A DNA stretch of 64,000 nt from Alistipes sp. (GTDB lineage Bacteria > Bacteroidota > Bacteroidia > Bacteroidales > Rikenellaceae): the NCBI GenBank assembly GCA_017631275.1, contig JAGBTQ010000012.1:48458-112457 (forward strand), written 5' to 3'. A program made the translations under genes and the position numbers. The notes below the pieces were generated by a model, which was given only the letters and a program-made list of their open reading frames with translations, had not been told where the DNA came from and did not search any database. Shown one piece after another: positions 8,063 through 16,667 of the stretch; position 1 is the stretch's first letter, and each line of letters opens with the position of its first letter.

Positions 8063-10360
8063 TTATTTCTTAGCCTTAGCAATGATACGCTGGCAGTCAA
8101 CATATCCGAGTGTCTCCACCTTTGTGCCACGTGGCAGGCGGTAGTTCTTGCCCTGGAACGAGATATATGGGCCATAGATACCACTCTTGATGACCATCTC
8201 GCTATCCTCCGCAAAGGTCTTGATAGGCTCGGCTGCTGCGCGCTGCTTCTCGCTGTTCTCTCTCAAAATCTCTTCGGCACGCTCACGGCTGATAGTGTAA
8301 GGATCATCGCTCTTTGCCAACGATGCGAAGGTCTTGCCGTGGCGCACATAGGGGCCAAACTTACCCACGCCCACCATCAAGCTCTCACCGTCCAACTCGC
8401 CAAGGTTACGTGGCAGGGCAAATAGCTCGAGAGCCTCCTCAAGAGTAATTGACTCGATGAGCTGACCCTTCTTGAGCGATGCAAACTGACCCTTCTCGCC
8501 ATTCTCGCCCTCAAGCTCCACCATAGGACCATAGCGGCCGATACGTGCCTTCACCATCTGACCTGTCTTGGGGTCAATACCGAGCACACGTGTCTGCTGC
8601 GAGCGGTCGCTCTGCGTGCCTACTGCTGCGTCAACGAGTCTGTGGAATGGGTCGTAGAAGTCGTTAATCATATTGTACCATGCGATGTCGCCCTCAGCAA
8701 CACGGTCGAACTCCTTCTCCACATTTGCTGTGAAGTTGTAGTCCATGATTGTTGCAAACTGCGACTCGAGGTAGTCGTTAACAACCATACCTATGTCGGT
8801 AGGTGCCAAGCGGCTCTTCTCCTTGCCATAGCTCTCGGTTGTTATCTTCGACGTGAGCTTACCATTCGATAGTGTTATGTGCTCCACCTGACGCTTCTGA
8901 CCGTCACGGTTCTGCTTCTCAACATAGCCGCGATTGATAATCGTGGTGATTGTTGGCGCATAGGTTGATGGACGGCCGATGCCAAGCTCCTCAAGGCGCT
9001 TAACGAGTGCCGCCTCGTTGTAGCGTGAAGGGGCCTGAGTGTAGCGCTCCGAAGCGGTGATTGTTGTTGCAATAACCTCGCTGCCGAGCTCCATCTTTGG
9101 AAGGATGCCACCCTCGTCCTGCTGCTGATCCTCATCTACCGACTCAGAATATAGGCGCATGAAGCCATCGAAGCGCACAACCTCGCCTGTTGCCACAAAC
9201 TGCTCCGAGCGGCGGCTCAGGTCGATAACTATCTGTGTGCGGTCGAGCTCTGCGGGCACCATCTGCGATGCTACGGTGCGCTTCCATATAAGCTCGTAGA
9301 GGCGCTTCTCGGCAGCTGTACCCTCAATCTCGTGACGCTCGATATACGAAGGACGGATAGCCTCGTGAGCCTCCTGCGCACCCTTCGACTTGGTCTTGAA
9401 GTTGTGAGGATAAGAGTACTTAGCACCAAACAATCGAGTAATCTCGTTTTTGCACTGCGTGATAGCCATCTGCGAGAGGTTCACAGAGTCGGTACGCATA
9501 TATGTGATAAGACCCTGCTCGTAGAGTCGCTGTGCCACGCTCATTGTCTGTGCCACGCTCATGCCGAGCTTACGGCCCGCCTCCTGCTGAAGTGTAGAGG
9601 TGGTGAATGGTGGCGCAGCATATCTCTGCACAGGCTTCTCCTCGCACTTAGCCACGGTAAACTTCTCGCCTATGCACTCCTCGAGGAAGGCGTAAGCATC
9701 GTCACGCTTCTCGAATGCTTGCGACAAGGTTGCCTTGAAGAGAGTCTTCTGTGGGTCGTTAGCGGCATAGAACTGAGCCACAACACGGTAGCTTGCCACA
9801 GGCTGGAAGCCGATAATCTCTCTCTCGCGCTCAACGATAAGGCGCACGGCAACACTCTGCACACGGCCTGCCGAGAGTGCTGGACGCACCTTCTTCCACA
9901 ACACGGGCGAGAGCTCGAAGCCCACCAAGCGATCCAACACACGGCGTGCCTGCTGAGCATTCACCAAGTTCATGTCGATGGTACGCGGGTTCTCGATAGC
10001 GCTGAGGATAGCACGCTGCGTAATCTCGTGAAAGACAATACGCTTAGTGTTCTCGATAGGTAGGCCTAGGACCTTCGCAAGGTGCCAAGCAATAGCCTCT
10101 CCCTCGCGGTCCTCATCGGATGCCAGCCACACGGTCTTTGCCGCACGTGCCAATCGCGATAGTTCGTCCACAACCTTTCGCTTATCCTCGGGAATCTCGT
10201 ATAGTGGTTCGAAGTTGTTCTCAAGCTCAATACCGAGTCCCTTTTTAGCCAAGTCGCGAATATGACCAAAGCTCGACTTTACCATAAACTCCTTACCGAG
10301 GAATTTCTCGATGGTCTTAGCCTTGGCTGGAGACTCTACAATAACCAAATTTTCTTGCAT
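8063..10360 (-). CDS. topA: DNA topoisomerase I (type IA)
   Basis: TopA relaxes negative supercoils by a transient 5'-phosphotyrosine break. The 765-residue product has the Toprim domain at the start (LVIVESPAKAKTIEKFLG, about 5-22; DEDREGEAIAWHL), and the active-site Tyr287 in TYMRTDSVNLS. The C-terminus (about 590-765) contains repeated GKFGPYVRHG / GIYGPYISFQGKNYRLPRG units of the zinc-free Toprim C-terminal repeat type instead of Cys zinc fingers, as is usual for this phylum. It is 78 bp downstream of the DUF4270 gene, with a hairpin between them. Confidence 0.97.
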   Translation of the reverse strand: MQENLVIVESPAKAKTIEKFLGKEFMVKSSFGHIRDLAKKGLGIELENNFEPLYEIPEDKRKVVDELSRLARAAKTVWLASDEDREGEAIAWHLAKVLGLPIENTKRIVFHEITQRAILSAIENPRTIDMNLVNAQQARRVLDRLVGFELSPVLWKKVRPALSAGRVQSVAVRLIVEREREIIGFQPVASYRVVAQFYAANDPQKTLFKATLSQAFEKRDDAYAFLEECIGEKFTVAKCEEKPVQRYAAPPFTTSTLQQEAGRKLGMSVAQTMSVAQRLYEQGLITYMRTDSVNLSQMAITQCKNEITRLFGAKYSYPHNFKTKSKGAQEAHEAIRPSYIERHEIEGTAAEKRLYELIWKRTVASQMVPAELDRTQIVIDLSRRSEQFVATGEVVRFDGFMRLYSESVDEDQQQDEGGILPKMELGSEVIATTITASERYTQAPSRYNEAALVKRLEELGIGRPSTYAPTITTIINRGYVEKQNRDGQKRQVEHITLSNGKLTSKITTESYGKEKSRLAPTDIGMVVNDYLESQFATIMDYNFTANVEKEFDRVAEGDIAWYNMINDFYDPFHRLVDAAVGTQSDRSQQTRVLGIDPKTGQMVKARIGRYGPMVELEGENGEKGQFASLKKGQLIESITLEEALELFALPRNLGELDGESLMVGVGKFGPYVRHGKTFASLAKSDDPYTISRERAEEILRENSEKQRAAAEPIKTFAEDSEMVIKSGIYGPYISFQGKNYRLPRGTKVETLGYVDCQRIIAKAKK

Positions 10361-10384
10361 CGCAAAATTTATCTTTAACAGCGA

Positions 10385-10409
10385 AACCTAAGTATTTGCA
10401 ACTTAGGTT
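10385..10409 (-). other. Hairpin between DUF4270 gene and topA
   Basis: AACCTAAG and CTTAGGTT form a perfect 8-bp stem with a 9-nt loop in the 78-bp gap. There is no T run after it on either strand, so it is more likely an mRNA processing or attenuating hairpin than a full terminator. Confidence 0.4.
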
Positions 10410-10438
10410 CACTATAGTATCATTCTATTATTAACTGC

Positions 10439-12079
10439 TTAATATACAATCGTGTACACCAGCTCTAAGGTCATCGGTGCCATCTCAGCGGTATGTTTAA
10501 CAGCGTCGCCACCATATATCATCTGGCGTTGAAATCCGTATAGCGCATCTGCCGTAGGGCCAACAAACATACGTCGACTTATCTTAAGCATCTTATCTGT
10601 CTTGAACTTCTCAACATCAACAACGCCATTCTCGTCTGACTCCGAGATAACGTTCGATATTAGTTGCTGCATGAAGTTCGAGATATCCATCGTGTAGCAA
10701 CCCAACGAGCGATTGAGATAACCGTCGTAAGGTATCACAAAGCTCGACGACTCCTTAGTATAAAGGTAGTCGGAGATGGCAATAATGTCGTTGGTGTAGC
10801 CATCCTCGTAGCCACCATAACGTGAGTATAGTCCCATGCGCTCCATCGAGCCGTCCATAATCTTGCCAAGGGCTATTGGGTCGGCAAAGTTATAGTCGTA
10901 GCCCGAGCCCTCGAGGTAGATGTTTAGGTGAGCCTGGTTTACCGACACCTTAACACCCTTGCGACCCTTGGCAATATCTGCCAACGACTGCAAGAACTCG
11001 TCGGTGAACTCCACCTCGGTAACGATACCTGTCATCGCATCGACCTTGCCTACAAACACCTCGCGATGCTCCTGTATAGCAGCCATATCGTCGGCATTAA
11101 ACTCGTGCTCGACATGCGACACAGAGACATTACCCGCCTTCACATCATACTCCGAAGGGTTGATGTAGAAGTTGTAGGACATAATCACGGTATCCTTGAT
11201 AATCGAAGGATCCTCCTTATAGCGGCTACGCGCATAGAGCACCAGTGCCGAGTTCTCAACATCTGTCGAGAACATTGCACCCTGGTCATCTGCATCAAGC
11301 GCATCGAGTGGTGCGATATATACGCCTCTAATCTGCTCTACGAACTTCTTCTCGTTGCCCTGCTCATAAATCTCGGCAGTGTCACGCGCATAGCCCTCGT
11401 CATCGAGCTGTGTGGTGAACATCAGGCGGCGAACATACTCCATGGTAGCCTCGGTCTCCTCAAGCGTAACGCTCTCGAAGTGAGGATTTTCCATATTGCC
11501 TACATACACACCCTTCTCCTGGTTAGGATACTTAAATGTGAAGATAGGCTCGGCGCTAACATAGTGCTTAGGGTCGAACTGAGCATAGAAGACCGTGTCC
11601 TTAGAGTCGGTAAGATACGAATTTGAGGTAATCTCATAGACACCAAATCTACGGCACTTGGTAGTATCGCCATGATAGCTGGTTACATACAACGCCAAGG
11701 TCATCGAGTCGAAGATTGGTCGGTAGCCCCAGCCATACTCCTCGTCGAGCTTCGAGCCGAACAACACCTGCGACATAAATCCTGCACGGCGTGCACCAAA
11801 CTCAGCACTCTGCTCCTGGCCGAAATATACATCGTCGAGGTTCGAGCTCTTTATCGAGTCGCTCTGGTAGAGATATGTCTTCGACATTGTGACGCTTCGC
11901 TTCTCGCCCATATCCTCCATCACGCCGTCACGATATACTCTGCGGCGGAGCTCCATGTTCTGGTTTGTAGGCACATACTCAGCACCAAGATCGTAATCAA
12001 CCTCGGTTGTACAGCCCACCATAACGAGCGCCACAATGAAGAGCATCAATGCCTTCGACCACAAATTTCTATAACTCAT
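10439..12079 (-). CDS. DUF4270 lipoprotein
   Basis: From ATG 12079 the product has about 546 residues and starts with a lipoprotein signal (MSYRNLWSKALMLFIVALVMVGC). I chose this start because longer in-frame starts run back into the upstream glycosyltransferase gene and hide the signal. The body (YDLGAEYVPTNQNMELRR, VYFGQEQSAEFGARRAGFMSQVLFG, SQVLF then long beta-rich stretches, VYIAPLDALD) matches DUF4270, a Bacteroidetes-specific surface or periplasmic family of unknown function that typically follows a GT5 protein, as here. The two genes overlap by 11 bp. Confidence 0.85.
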   Translation of the reverse strand: MSYRNLWSKALMLFIVALVMVGCTTEVDYDLGAEYVPTNQNMELRRRVYRDGVMEDMGEKRSVTMSKTYLYQSDSIKSSNLDDVYFGQEQSAEFGARRAGFMSQVLFGSKLDEEYGWGYRPIFDSMTLALYVTSYHGDTTKCRRFGVYEITSNSYLTDSKDTVFYAQFDPKHYVSAEPIFTFKYPNQEKGVYVGNMENPHFESVTLEETEATMEYVRRLMFTTQLDDEGYARDTAEIYEQGNEKKFVEQIRGVYIAPLDALDADDQGAMFSTDVENSALVLYARSRYKEDPSIIKDTVIMSYNFYINPSEYDVKAGNVSVSHVEHEFNADDMAAIQEHREVFVGKVDAMTGIVTEVEFTDEFLQSLADIAKGRKGVKVSVNQAHLNIYLEGSGYDYNFADPIALGKIMDGSMERMGLYSRYGGYEDGYTNDIIAISDYLYTKESSSFVIPYDGYLNRSLGCYTMDISNFMQQLISNVISESDENGVVDVEKFKTDKMLKISRRMFVGPTADALYGFQRQMIYGGDAVKHTAEMAPMTLELVYTIVY

Positions 12080-12875
12080 CGTAGAACTTCTTATAGTTGT
12101 CGAATACCTCCTTAGCATCACCCTCAGAGTACTCGAGAATCTTTTTGCCTGCCTGACGGGCATACTCCACCAACTCCTGGTTAGCATTAGCTGATGTCAC
12201 AACAACGCCGTCGGCATACTCTATAACGAAGCGATATAGGTTTTCGTATGATGGCTCGCCCAAAATTGCCATTGAGCTATCCATGATACCCTCGCCCTCG
12301 AGCTTCTGCTTGAAGTCCTCAGCAAGGCAACCCTCAAACTTATCGTCGCCGAGCGATAGGACAATCTTCACATCGCGGAACAATGGATCGTCGTAGAATA
12401 CCTTCTTAAGATACATTGGAGCTATTGCCGAGAACCAGCCGTGGCAGTGCACGATGGTTGGTGCCCAGCGCAACTTCTTAACGGTCTCGAGCATGCCTCG
12501 AGCGAAGAATATCGCACGATCATCATTGTCAGCAAAAGGCTTGCCCTCCTCGTCGGTGAGCACAGCACGACGTGCGAAATAGTCGTCGTTGTCGATAAAG
12601 TAAATCTGGATACGTGCCGAAGGAATAGAGGCCACCTTGATGATAAGCTGGTGGTCGTTGTCGTTGATAATGAGGTTCATACCCGACAGGCGAATAACCT
12701 CGTGCAGCTGGTTTCTGCGCTCGTTGATGCAGCCAAACCTTGGCATGAACGTGCGCACCTCGGCACCACGCTCCTGCATCTGGCGTGCCATCTCAAGACT
12801 TAGCTTCGACAGCTCGTTCTCAGGCAAATATGGAGATATCTCCTGACAAACGTAAAGTATTTTATTTGTTGCCAT
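12069..12875 (-). CDS. Glycogen/starch synthase-like protein, GT5 N-terminal domain only
   Basis: The 268-residue product matches only the first Rossmann domain of bacterial glycogen synthase: KILYVCQEISPYLPENELSKL corresponds to the usual VxSEVxPxxKTGGLxDV region, and WAPTIVHCHGWFSAIAPMYLK to the conserved HDWxT region. The second Rossmann domain with the donor-binding site is absent, and the KTGG-like motif is not preserved. This short form is normal in Bacteroidales beside DUF4270. It may have another role than classical glycogen synthesis; activity cannot be assumed. Confidence 0.8.
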   Translation of the reverse strand: MATNKILYVCQEISPYLPENELSKLSLEMARQMQERGAEVRTFMPRFGCINERRNQLHEVIRLSGMNLIINDNDHQLIIKVASIPSARIQIYFIDNDDYFARRAVLTDEEGKPFADNDDRAIFFARGMLETVKKLRWAPTIVHCHGWFSAIAPMYLKKVFYDDPLFRDVKIVLSLGDDKFEGCLAEDFKQKLEGEGIMDSSMAILGEPSYENLYRFVIEYADGVVVTSANANQELVEYARQAGKKILEYSEGDAKEVFDNYKKFYDEL

Positions 12876-12908
12876 AACGCTCTAAAGTTTATGTTGGCAA
12901 AATATCTA

Positions 12909-13958
12909 CTAAAGAATCAACATCGCATCGCCGTAGGTACCAAAGCGGTAGCCCTCGTCGCGAGCAATTTTGTATGCGTCCATCACCATGTTATAACCGC
13001 CAAATGCTGCCACCATCATAAGCTGTGTTGAGTATGGAAGCTGGAAGTTAGTAACCATAGCATCTGCCGACGTAAACTGATAAGGGTGGAAGATAAACTT
13101 GTTTGTCCAGCCCTCCATAGGCTTAATCATGCCTCCCACTGATACTGCAGTCTCCATAGCGCGCATTGTTGTTGTGCCAATTGCCACAATCTTTCGTCCA
13201 TCACGCTTGGCAGCGTTAATCTGCTCGGCAGTCTCGTTGTTAATGAAGAACTGCTCCGAGTCCATCTTATGCTTCGACAAATCCTCCACATCAACTGTGC
13301 GGAAGTTGCCAAGGCCTACGTGGAGTGTTAGGAATGCGCTATCTATACCCTTGATCTCCATGCGCTTAAGCAGGTGCTTCGAGAAGTGAAGACCCGCTGT
13401 TGGCGCTGCCACAGCACCTTCATTCTTAGCATATATTGTCTGATACCACTCCTCGTCCTCTGGCTCAACCTTCTCACGCACCCAGCGAGGTAGTGGAGTC
13501 TCACCCATGGCATACAACGCCTCCTTGAACTCCTCATACGAGCCGTCGTACAAGAAGCGGAGCGTACGTCCACGCGATGTAGTGTTGTCAATAACCTCAG
13601 CACCCATCAAGTCGTCGTTGCCAAAGTATAGCTTGTTGCCTATACGAATTTTACGTGCTGGATCTACCAACACGTCCCATAGGCGAAGCTCGCTATTTAG
13701 CTCACGAAGCAAGAATATCTCGATGTCGGCACCCGTCTTCTCCTTACAACCCTGAAGACGTGCAGGGAATACCTTTGTGTCGTTGAACACAAACATATCC
13801 TTCTCGTCGAAATACTCGATAATATCTTTAAATGTGCGGTGCTCAATCTCGCCTGTCGAACGGTGCAACACCATCAGACGAGCATCATCACGGTTTACCG
13901 TAGGATATTTTGCAATCATATCCTCGGAAAACTCATAGCCATACTGTGATAACTTCAT
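12909..13958 (-). CDS. queA: S-adenosylmethionine:tRNA ribosyltransferase-isomerase
   Basis: QueA transfers the ribose part of SAM to preQ1 in tRNA, forming epoxyqueuosine. The 349-residue product has the family landmarks [43 protein letters not shown] (about 190), [17 protein letters not shown], and [10 protein letters not shown]. It sits 33 bp upstream of the GT5 gene and 51 bp after truB. A queD homolog lies at 23.7 kb, so at least two queuosine-pathway genes are in this window. Confidence 0.97.
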   Translation of the reverse strand: MKLSQYGYEFSEDMIAKYPTVNRDDARLMVLHRSTGEIEHRTFKDIIEYFDEKDMFVFNDTKVFPARLQGCKEKTGADIEIFLLRELNSELRLWDVLVDPARKIRIGNKLYFGNDDLMGAEVIDNTTSRGRTLRFLYDGSYEEFKEALYAMGETPLPRWVREKVEPEDEEWYQTIYAKNEGAVAAPTAGLHFSKHLLKRMEIKGIDSAFLTLHVGLGNFRTVDVEDLSKHKMDSEQFFINNETAEQINAAKRDGRKIVAIGTTTMRAMETAVSVGGMIKPMEGWTNKFIFHPYQFTSADAMVTNFQLPYSTQLMMVAAFGGYNMVMDAYKIARDEGYRFGTYGDAMLIL

Positions 13959-14009
13959 TATTTTATCTTAAAAAAGCGTGTAACAATCAAATATTATACG
14001 CAAAAGTCG

Positions 14010-14720
14010 CTATTTTGTTTCACATTCGCGCAACTTTTCCATAAAATCGTCGAGCGTATGCGACTTTTCAACGGTGTAACCACCACTGCGGGTACGTCGC
14101 AACGAGCTAAGATAGGCACCGCTCTCAAGCTTCTCGCCAATCTCAAATGCCAACGAACGAATATAGGTACCCTTCGAGCACTCCACCCTAATCTTTATGC
14201 GTGGCAGGTCATACTCCAAGAGCTCCATAGAGTAGATGTTGATAAGCGCCTTTTTGAGCTCAACCTCCTCGCCTGCACGTGCAAACTCGTAGGCACGCAC
14301 ACCCTGCACCTTCTTTGCTGAGTAGAGTGGCGGTAGCTGCTCACGCTCGCCACACAACGCTTTAAGAGCCTCCTCTACCTTCTCGCGCGTGATATGCTCC
14401 GTAGGATAGGTCTGGTCCACTTCATGCTCCATGTCGCCACTTGGTGTTGTTGCGCCAAGCTGAAGCTCTGCCACATACTCCTTCTGCTCTGCCTGCAAAG
14501 CCTCCACCTGCTTTGTGGCACGACCTATGCACACAAGCAAAATACCCGTAGCCAACGGATCAAGCGTGCCCGCATGGCCAATCTTAATCTTTGGATAGCC
14601 ACACTTGCGCAACTGAAACTTCAGCTTGCGCACCACATCTGCCGATGTCCACTCATAGGGTTTATCAATAACGGCGACATATCCTTCAGGAAAGTCAACC
14701 TCTCGTAGTGAAAATTCCAT
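14010..14720 (-). CDS. truB: tRNA pseudouridine(55) synthase
   Basis: TruB makes pseudouridine 55 in the T-loop of tRNAs. From ATG 14720 the product is 236 residues; the catalytic Asp54 lies in KIGHAGTLDPLATGILLVCIG, and the downstream PPxYSAKKVQGVRAYEFAR motif is complete. I prefer this start because it lies just after the uppP stop and the longer in-frame extension overlaps uppP. The C-terminal PUA-like part is short, as in many Bacteroidetes. Confidence 0.96.
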   Translation of the reverse strand: MEFSLREVDFPEGYVAVIDKPYEWTSADVVRKLKFQLRKCGYPKIKIGHAGTLDPLATGILLVCIGRATKQVEALQAEQKEYVAELQLGATTPSGDMEHEVDQTYPTEHITREKVEEALKALCGEREQLPPLYSAKKVQGVRAYEFARAGEEVELKKALINIYSMELLEYDLPRIKIRVECSKGTYIRSLAFEIGEKLESGAYLSSLRRTRSGGYTVEKSHTLDDFMEKLRECETK

Positions 14721-14721
14721 A

Positions 14722-15516
14722 TTATATAAAATAAGAGCTGATGGCAACAACGCCCACCACAGCACAGTAAATAGCAAACCAAATTAGCTTGCCTCGCTTA
14801 ACGATGTTAATCATATACTTACAAGCAAGGCAACCCACGATAAACGATGCAAGGAAACCAGCCACCAGAGCACCTGTTCCAACACCCGCCATCGACATAC
14901 CACCATCTATAACCTCAAGAAGGGTCTCGCCAAGGATTGGGGCAAGCACCATAAGGAACGAGAATGTTGCCACAGCCGACTTCTCGTTGCCAAGCAACAG
15001 GCCCGTGGCGATTGTTGTGCCCGAGCGCGAAAGACCTGGCATCGAGGCTACTGCCTGTGACAGACCAATGATAAATGAGTCACGATACGATATTGTGCTC
15101 TTCTGACGTGGACGAGCATAGTATGCAAACGAGAGCAACGCCGCAGTGAGCAGAAGCATAGCACCCACAATAATCATAATGTAGCTCGAGCTTAGCATGG
15201 CATTAATCTGATCCTTGAGCATGAAGCCCACAACACCGATAGGGAGCATCGAGATAACGAGCTTTACGAAGTAGCGCTTCTCATCGTTCATACCACGCGA
15301 GAATACACCTTTGATAAGGCCCCAAATCTCGCCCCACAACACCACGATGGTACTAAGTACCGTTGCGGCATGCAGCGTAACATCAAATGTCAGATTCTCC
15401 TCAAGCTCAACACCGAGCAACTCCTTTGCAAGCTGAAGGTGTCCACTGCTCGACACAGGCAAAAACTCGGTGAGTCCCTGCACTGCGCCCAAGATTATCG
15501 ACTCTAAAATCTCCAT
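14722..15516 (-). CDS. uppP: Undecaprenyl-diphosphatase
   Basis: This 264-residue polytopic membrane enzyme removes a phosphate from undecaprenyl diphosphate to recycle the lipid carrier for peptidoglycan and surface glycans. The two active-site boxes are present: [17 protein letters not shown] (about 15-31) and [18 protein letters not shown] (about 158-175). It sits between DUF3098 and truB, a conserved order in Bacteroidetes with ftsX upstream. Confidence 0.97.
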   Translation of the reverse strand: MEILESIILGAVQGLTEFLPVSSSGHLQLAKELLGVELEENLTFDVTLHAATVLSTIVVLWGEIWGLIKGVFSRGMNDEKRYFVKLVISMLPIGVVGFMLKDQINAMLSSSYIMIIVGAMLLLTAALLSFAYYARPRQKSTISYRDSFIIGLSQAVASMPGLSRSGTTIATGLLLGNEKSAVATFSFLMVLAPILGETLLEVIDGGMSMAGVGTGALVAGFLASFIVGCLACKYMINIVKRGKLIWFAIYCAVVGVVAISSYFI

Positions 15517-15536
15517 AGTTTATAGTTCAGTTATGT

Positions 15537-15773
15537 TTACTTTTCAAAACGCTTCATGATGGCGAATACCTCGAATGCAAAGCCCGCGATGACCACTATG
15601 GGTGCAAGCGTGATGCGTCGAAACGAGAATATCGACTCGTCGAACTCGGTTGCTGTATGCTCGCCACCGCCCGACATGAGCACAAATCCCAATACTATGA
15701 TTAACACACCCACCAACATATAGAGGTAGTTCTTCTTTGTTAGTGGCATAGGCTGTTTTTTATTCTCTGCCAT
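15537..15773 (-). CDS. DUF3098 small membrane protein
   Basis: The 78-residue product has two predicted TM helices (NYLYMLVGVLIIVLGFVLMS, about 15-34; ITLAPIVVIAGFAFEVFAIM, about 54-73) separated by a short segment with EFDESIFSFRR, the DUF3098 signature. It starts 1 bp after the ftsX stop and is followed closely by uppP. Constant linkage to ftsX and uppP suggests an envelope-related role, but the function is unknown. Confidence 0.88.
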   Translation of the reverse strand: MAENKKQPMPLTKKNYLYMLVGVLIIVLGFVLMSGGGEHTATEFDESIFSFRRITLAPIVVIAGFAFEVFAIMKRFEK

Positions 15774-15774
15774 A

Positions 15775-16665
15775 TTAGTATAGATGTATTTTATTTGTCT
15801 TCATATTAACATAGTTGTTGACAGCCAGCGCACTAAACACCAGCGTGATAATCACGCCGAGTAGCACCAAGCCACCAACAATCACAATCACTGCCATCTG
15901 GTCAAGGAGCTCCACCTGGGCAGATATCATTCTGCTTATAGCATAGCTCAACCCCCACATCATTGCTCCTGCCACAACACCTGAGAGCGCTCCCTGCCAT
16001 AGTGCACTACGAAGGAATGGGCGCATGATATACCACTTTGTGGCACCCACAAGCTTCATGGTGTTGATCAAATATCGCTTAGCATATATCGCCAAACGTA
16101 TGGTGTTGTTGAGTAGCAGTAACGATATTATGAGCAACACGCCGAGGAACACCAACAGGGCAAGAATAATTGTCGTTAGGCGCTCATGCATCTGATCTAC
16201 AACCTCGATAGGTGGCACAGCAACATATACAACACCCTCGATAGTGCTAATATAACCCACAAACTCACGCACCGACTCCTCATCAACCGACTCCTTGGTA
16301 AGCGTTAGCTCGAAGCTATCACGCAGAGGGTTGTCATCGAGTATCTCGCGTATATCGAGCTCAAACTGACGACGAAACTCCTCGTCGCCCAATTTATCCT
16401 CTTTCGACATATAATCTACCGACAACACCTCATCGCGCCCTTTTATCTGCTTAAGTATAGCGCGCTTAGCCTCCTTGTCGAGCTCATCGGTAATCTCCAC
16501 CGACACAACCACCCTCTCGCGCAACGACTCAGCTGCCGTAATAGCCGAGAGCGTGACATAGCTCACAGCACCCAATATAAAGAGCACCAGGGCTATGCTT
16601 ATGGTAGATATCACATAGGATCTGCGCACCTTGCGTCGCATTCTCTTATCGCTTGTTGCACTCAT
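15775..16665 (-). CDS. ftsX: Cell-division permease-like protein FtsX
   Basis: The 296-residue product has the FtsX layout: cytoplasmic N-terminus, TM1 (about 15-40), a periplasmic domain (about 45-165; VVVSVEITDELDKEAKRAIL ... KEDKLGDEEF), then three TM helices. FtsX works with the ATPase FtsE to activate peptidoglycan hydrolases at division. No ftsE is nearby, which is common in this phylum where the gene is elsewhere. It begins 2 bp after the large YfhO-like gene. Confidence 0.92.
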   Translation of the reverse strand: MSATSDKRMRRKVRRSYVISTISIALVLFILGAVSYVTLSAITAAESLRERVVVSVEITDELDKEAKRAILKQIKGRDEVLSVDYMSKEDKLGDEEFRRQFELDIREILDDNPLRDSFELTLTKESVDEESVREFVGYISTIEGVVYVAVPPIEVVDQMHERLTTIILALLVFLGVLLIISLLLLNNTIRLAIYAKRYLINTMKLVGATKWYIMRPFLRSALWQGALSGVVAGAMMWGLSYAISRMISAQVELLDQMAVIVIVGGLVLLGVIITLVFSALAVNNYVNMKTNKIHLY

Positions 16666-16667
16666 AA

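Noticed and set aside
9332-10063. 243-residue + strand frame
   Set aside because: It is antisense to topA, has no family pattern, and arises from codon bias of the real gene.
10928-11626. 232-residue + strand frame
   Set aside because: Antisense to the DUF4270 lipoprotein gene with no recognisable motif.
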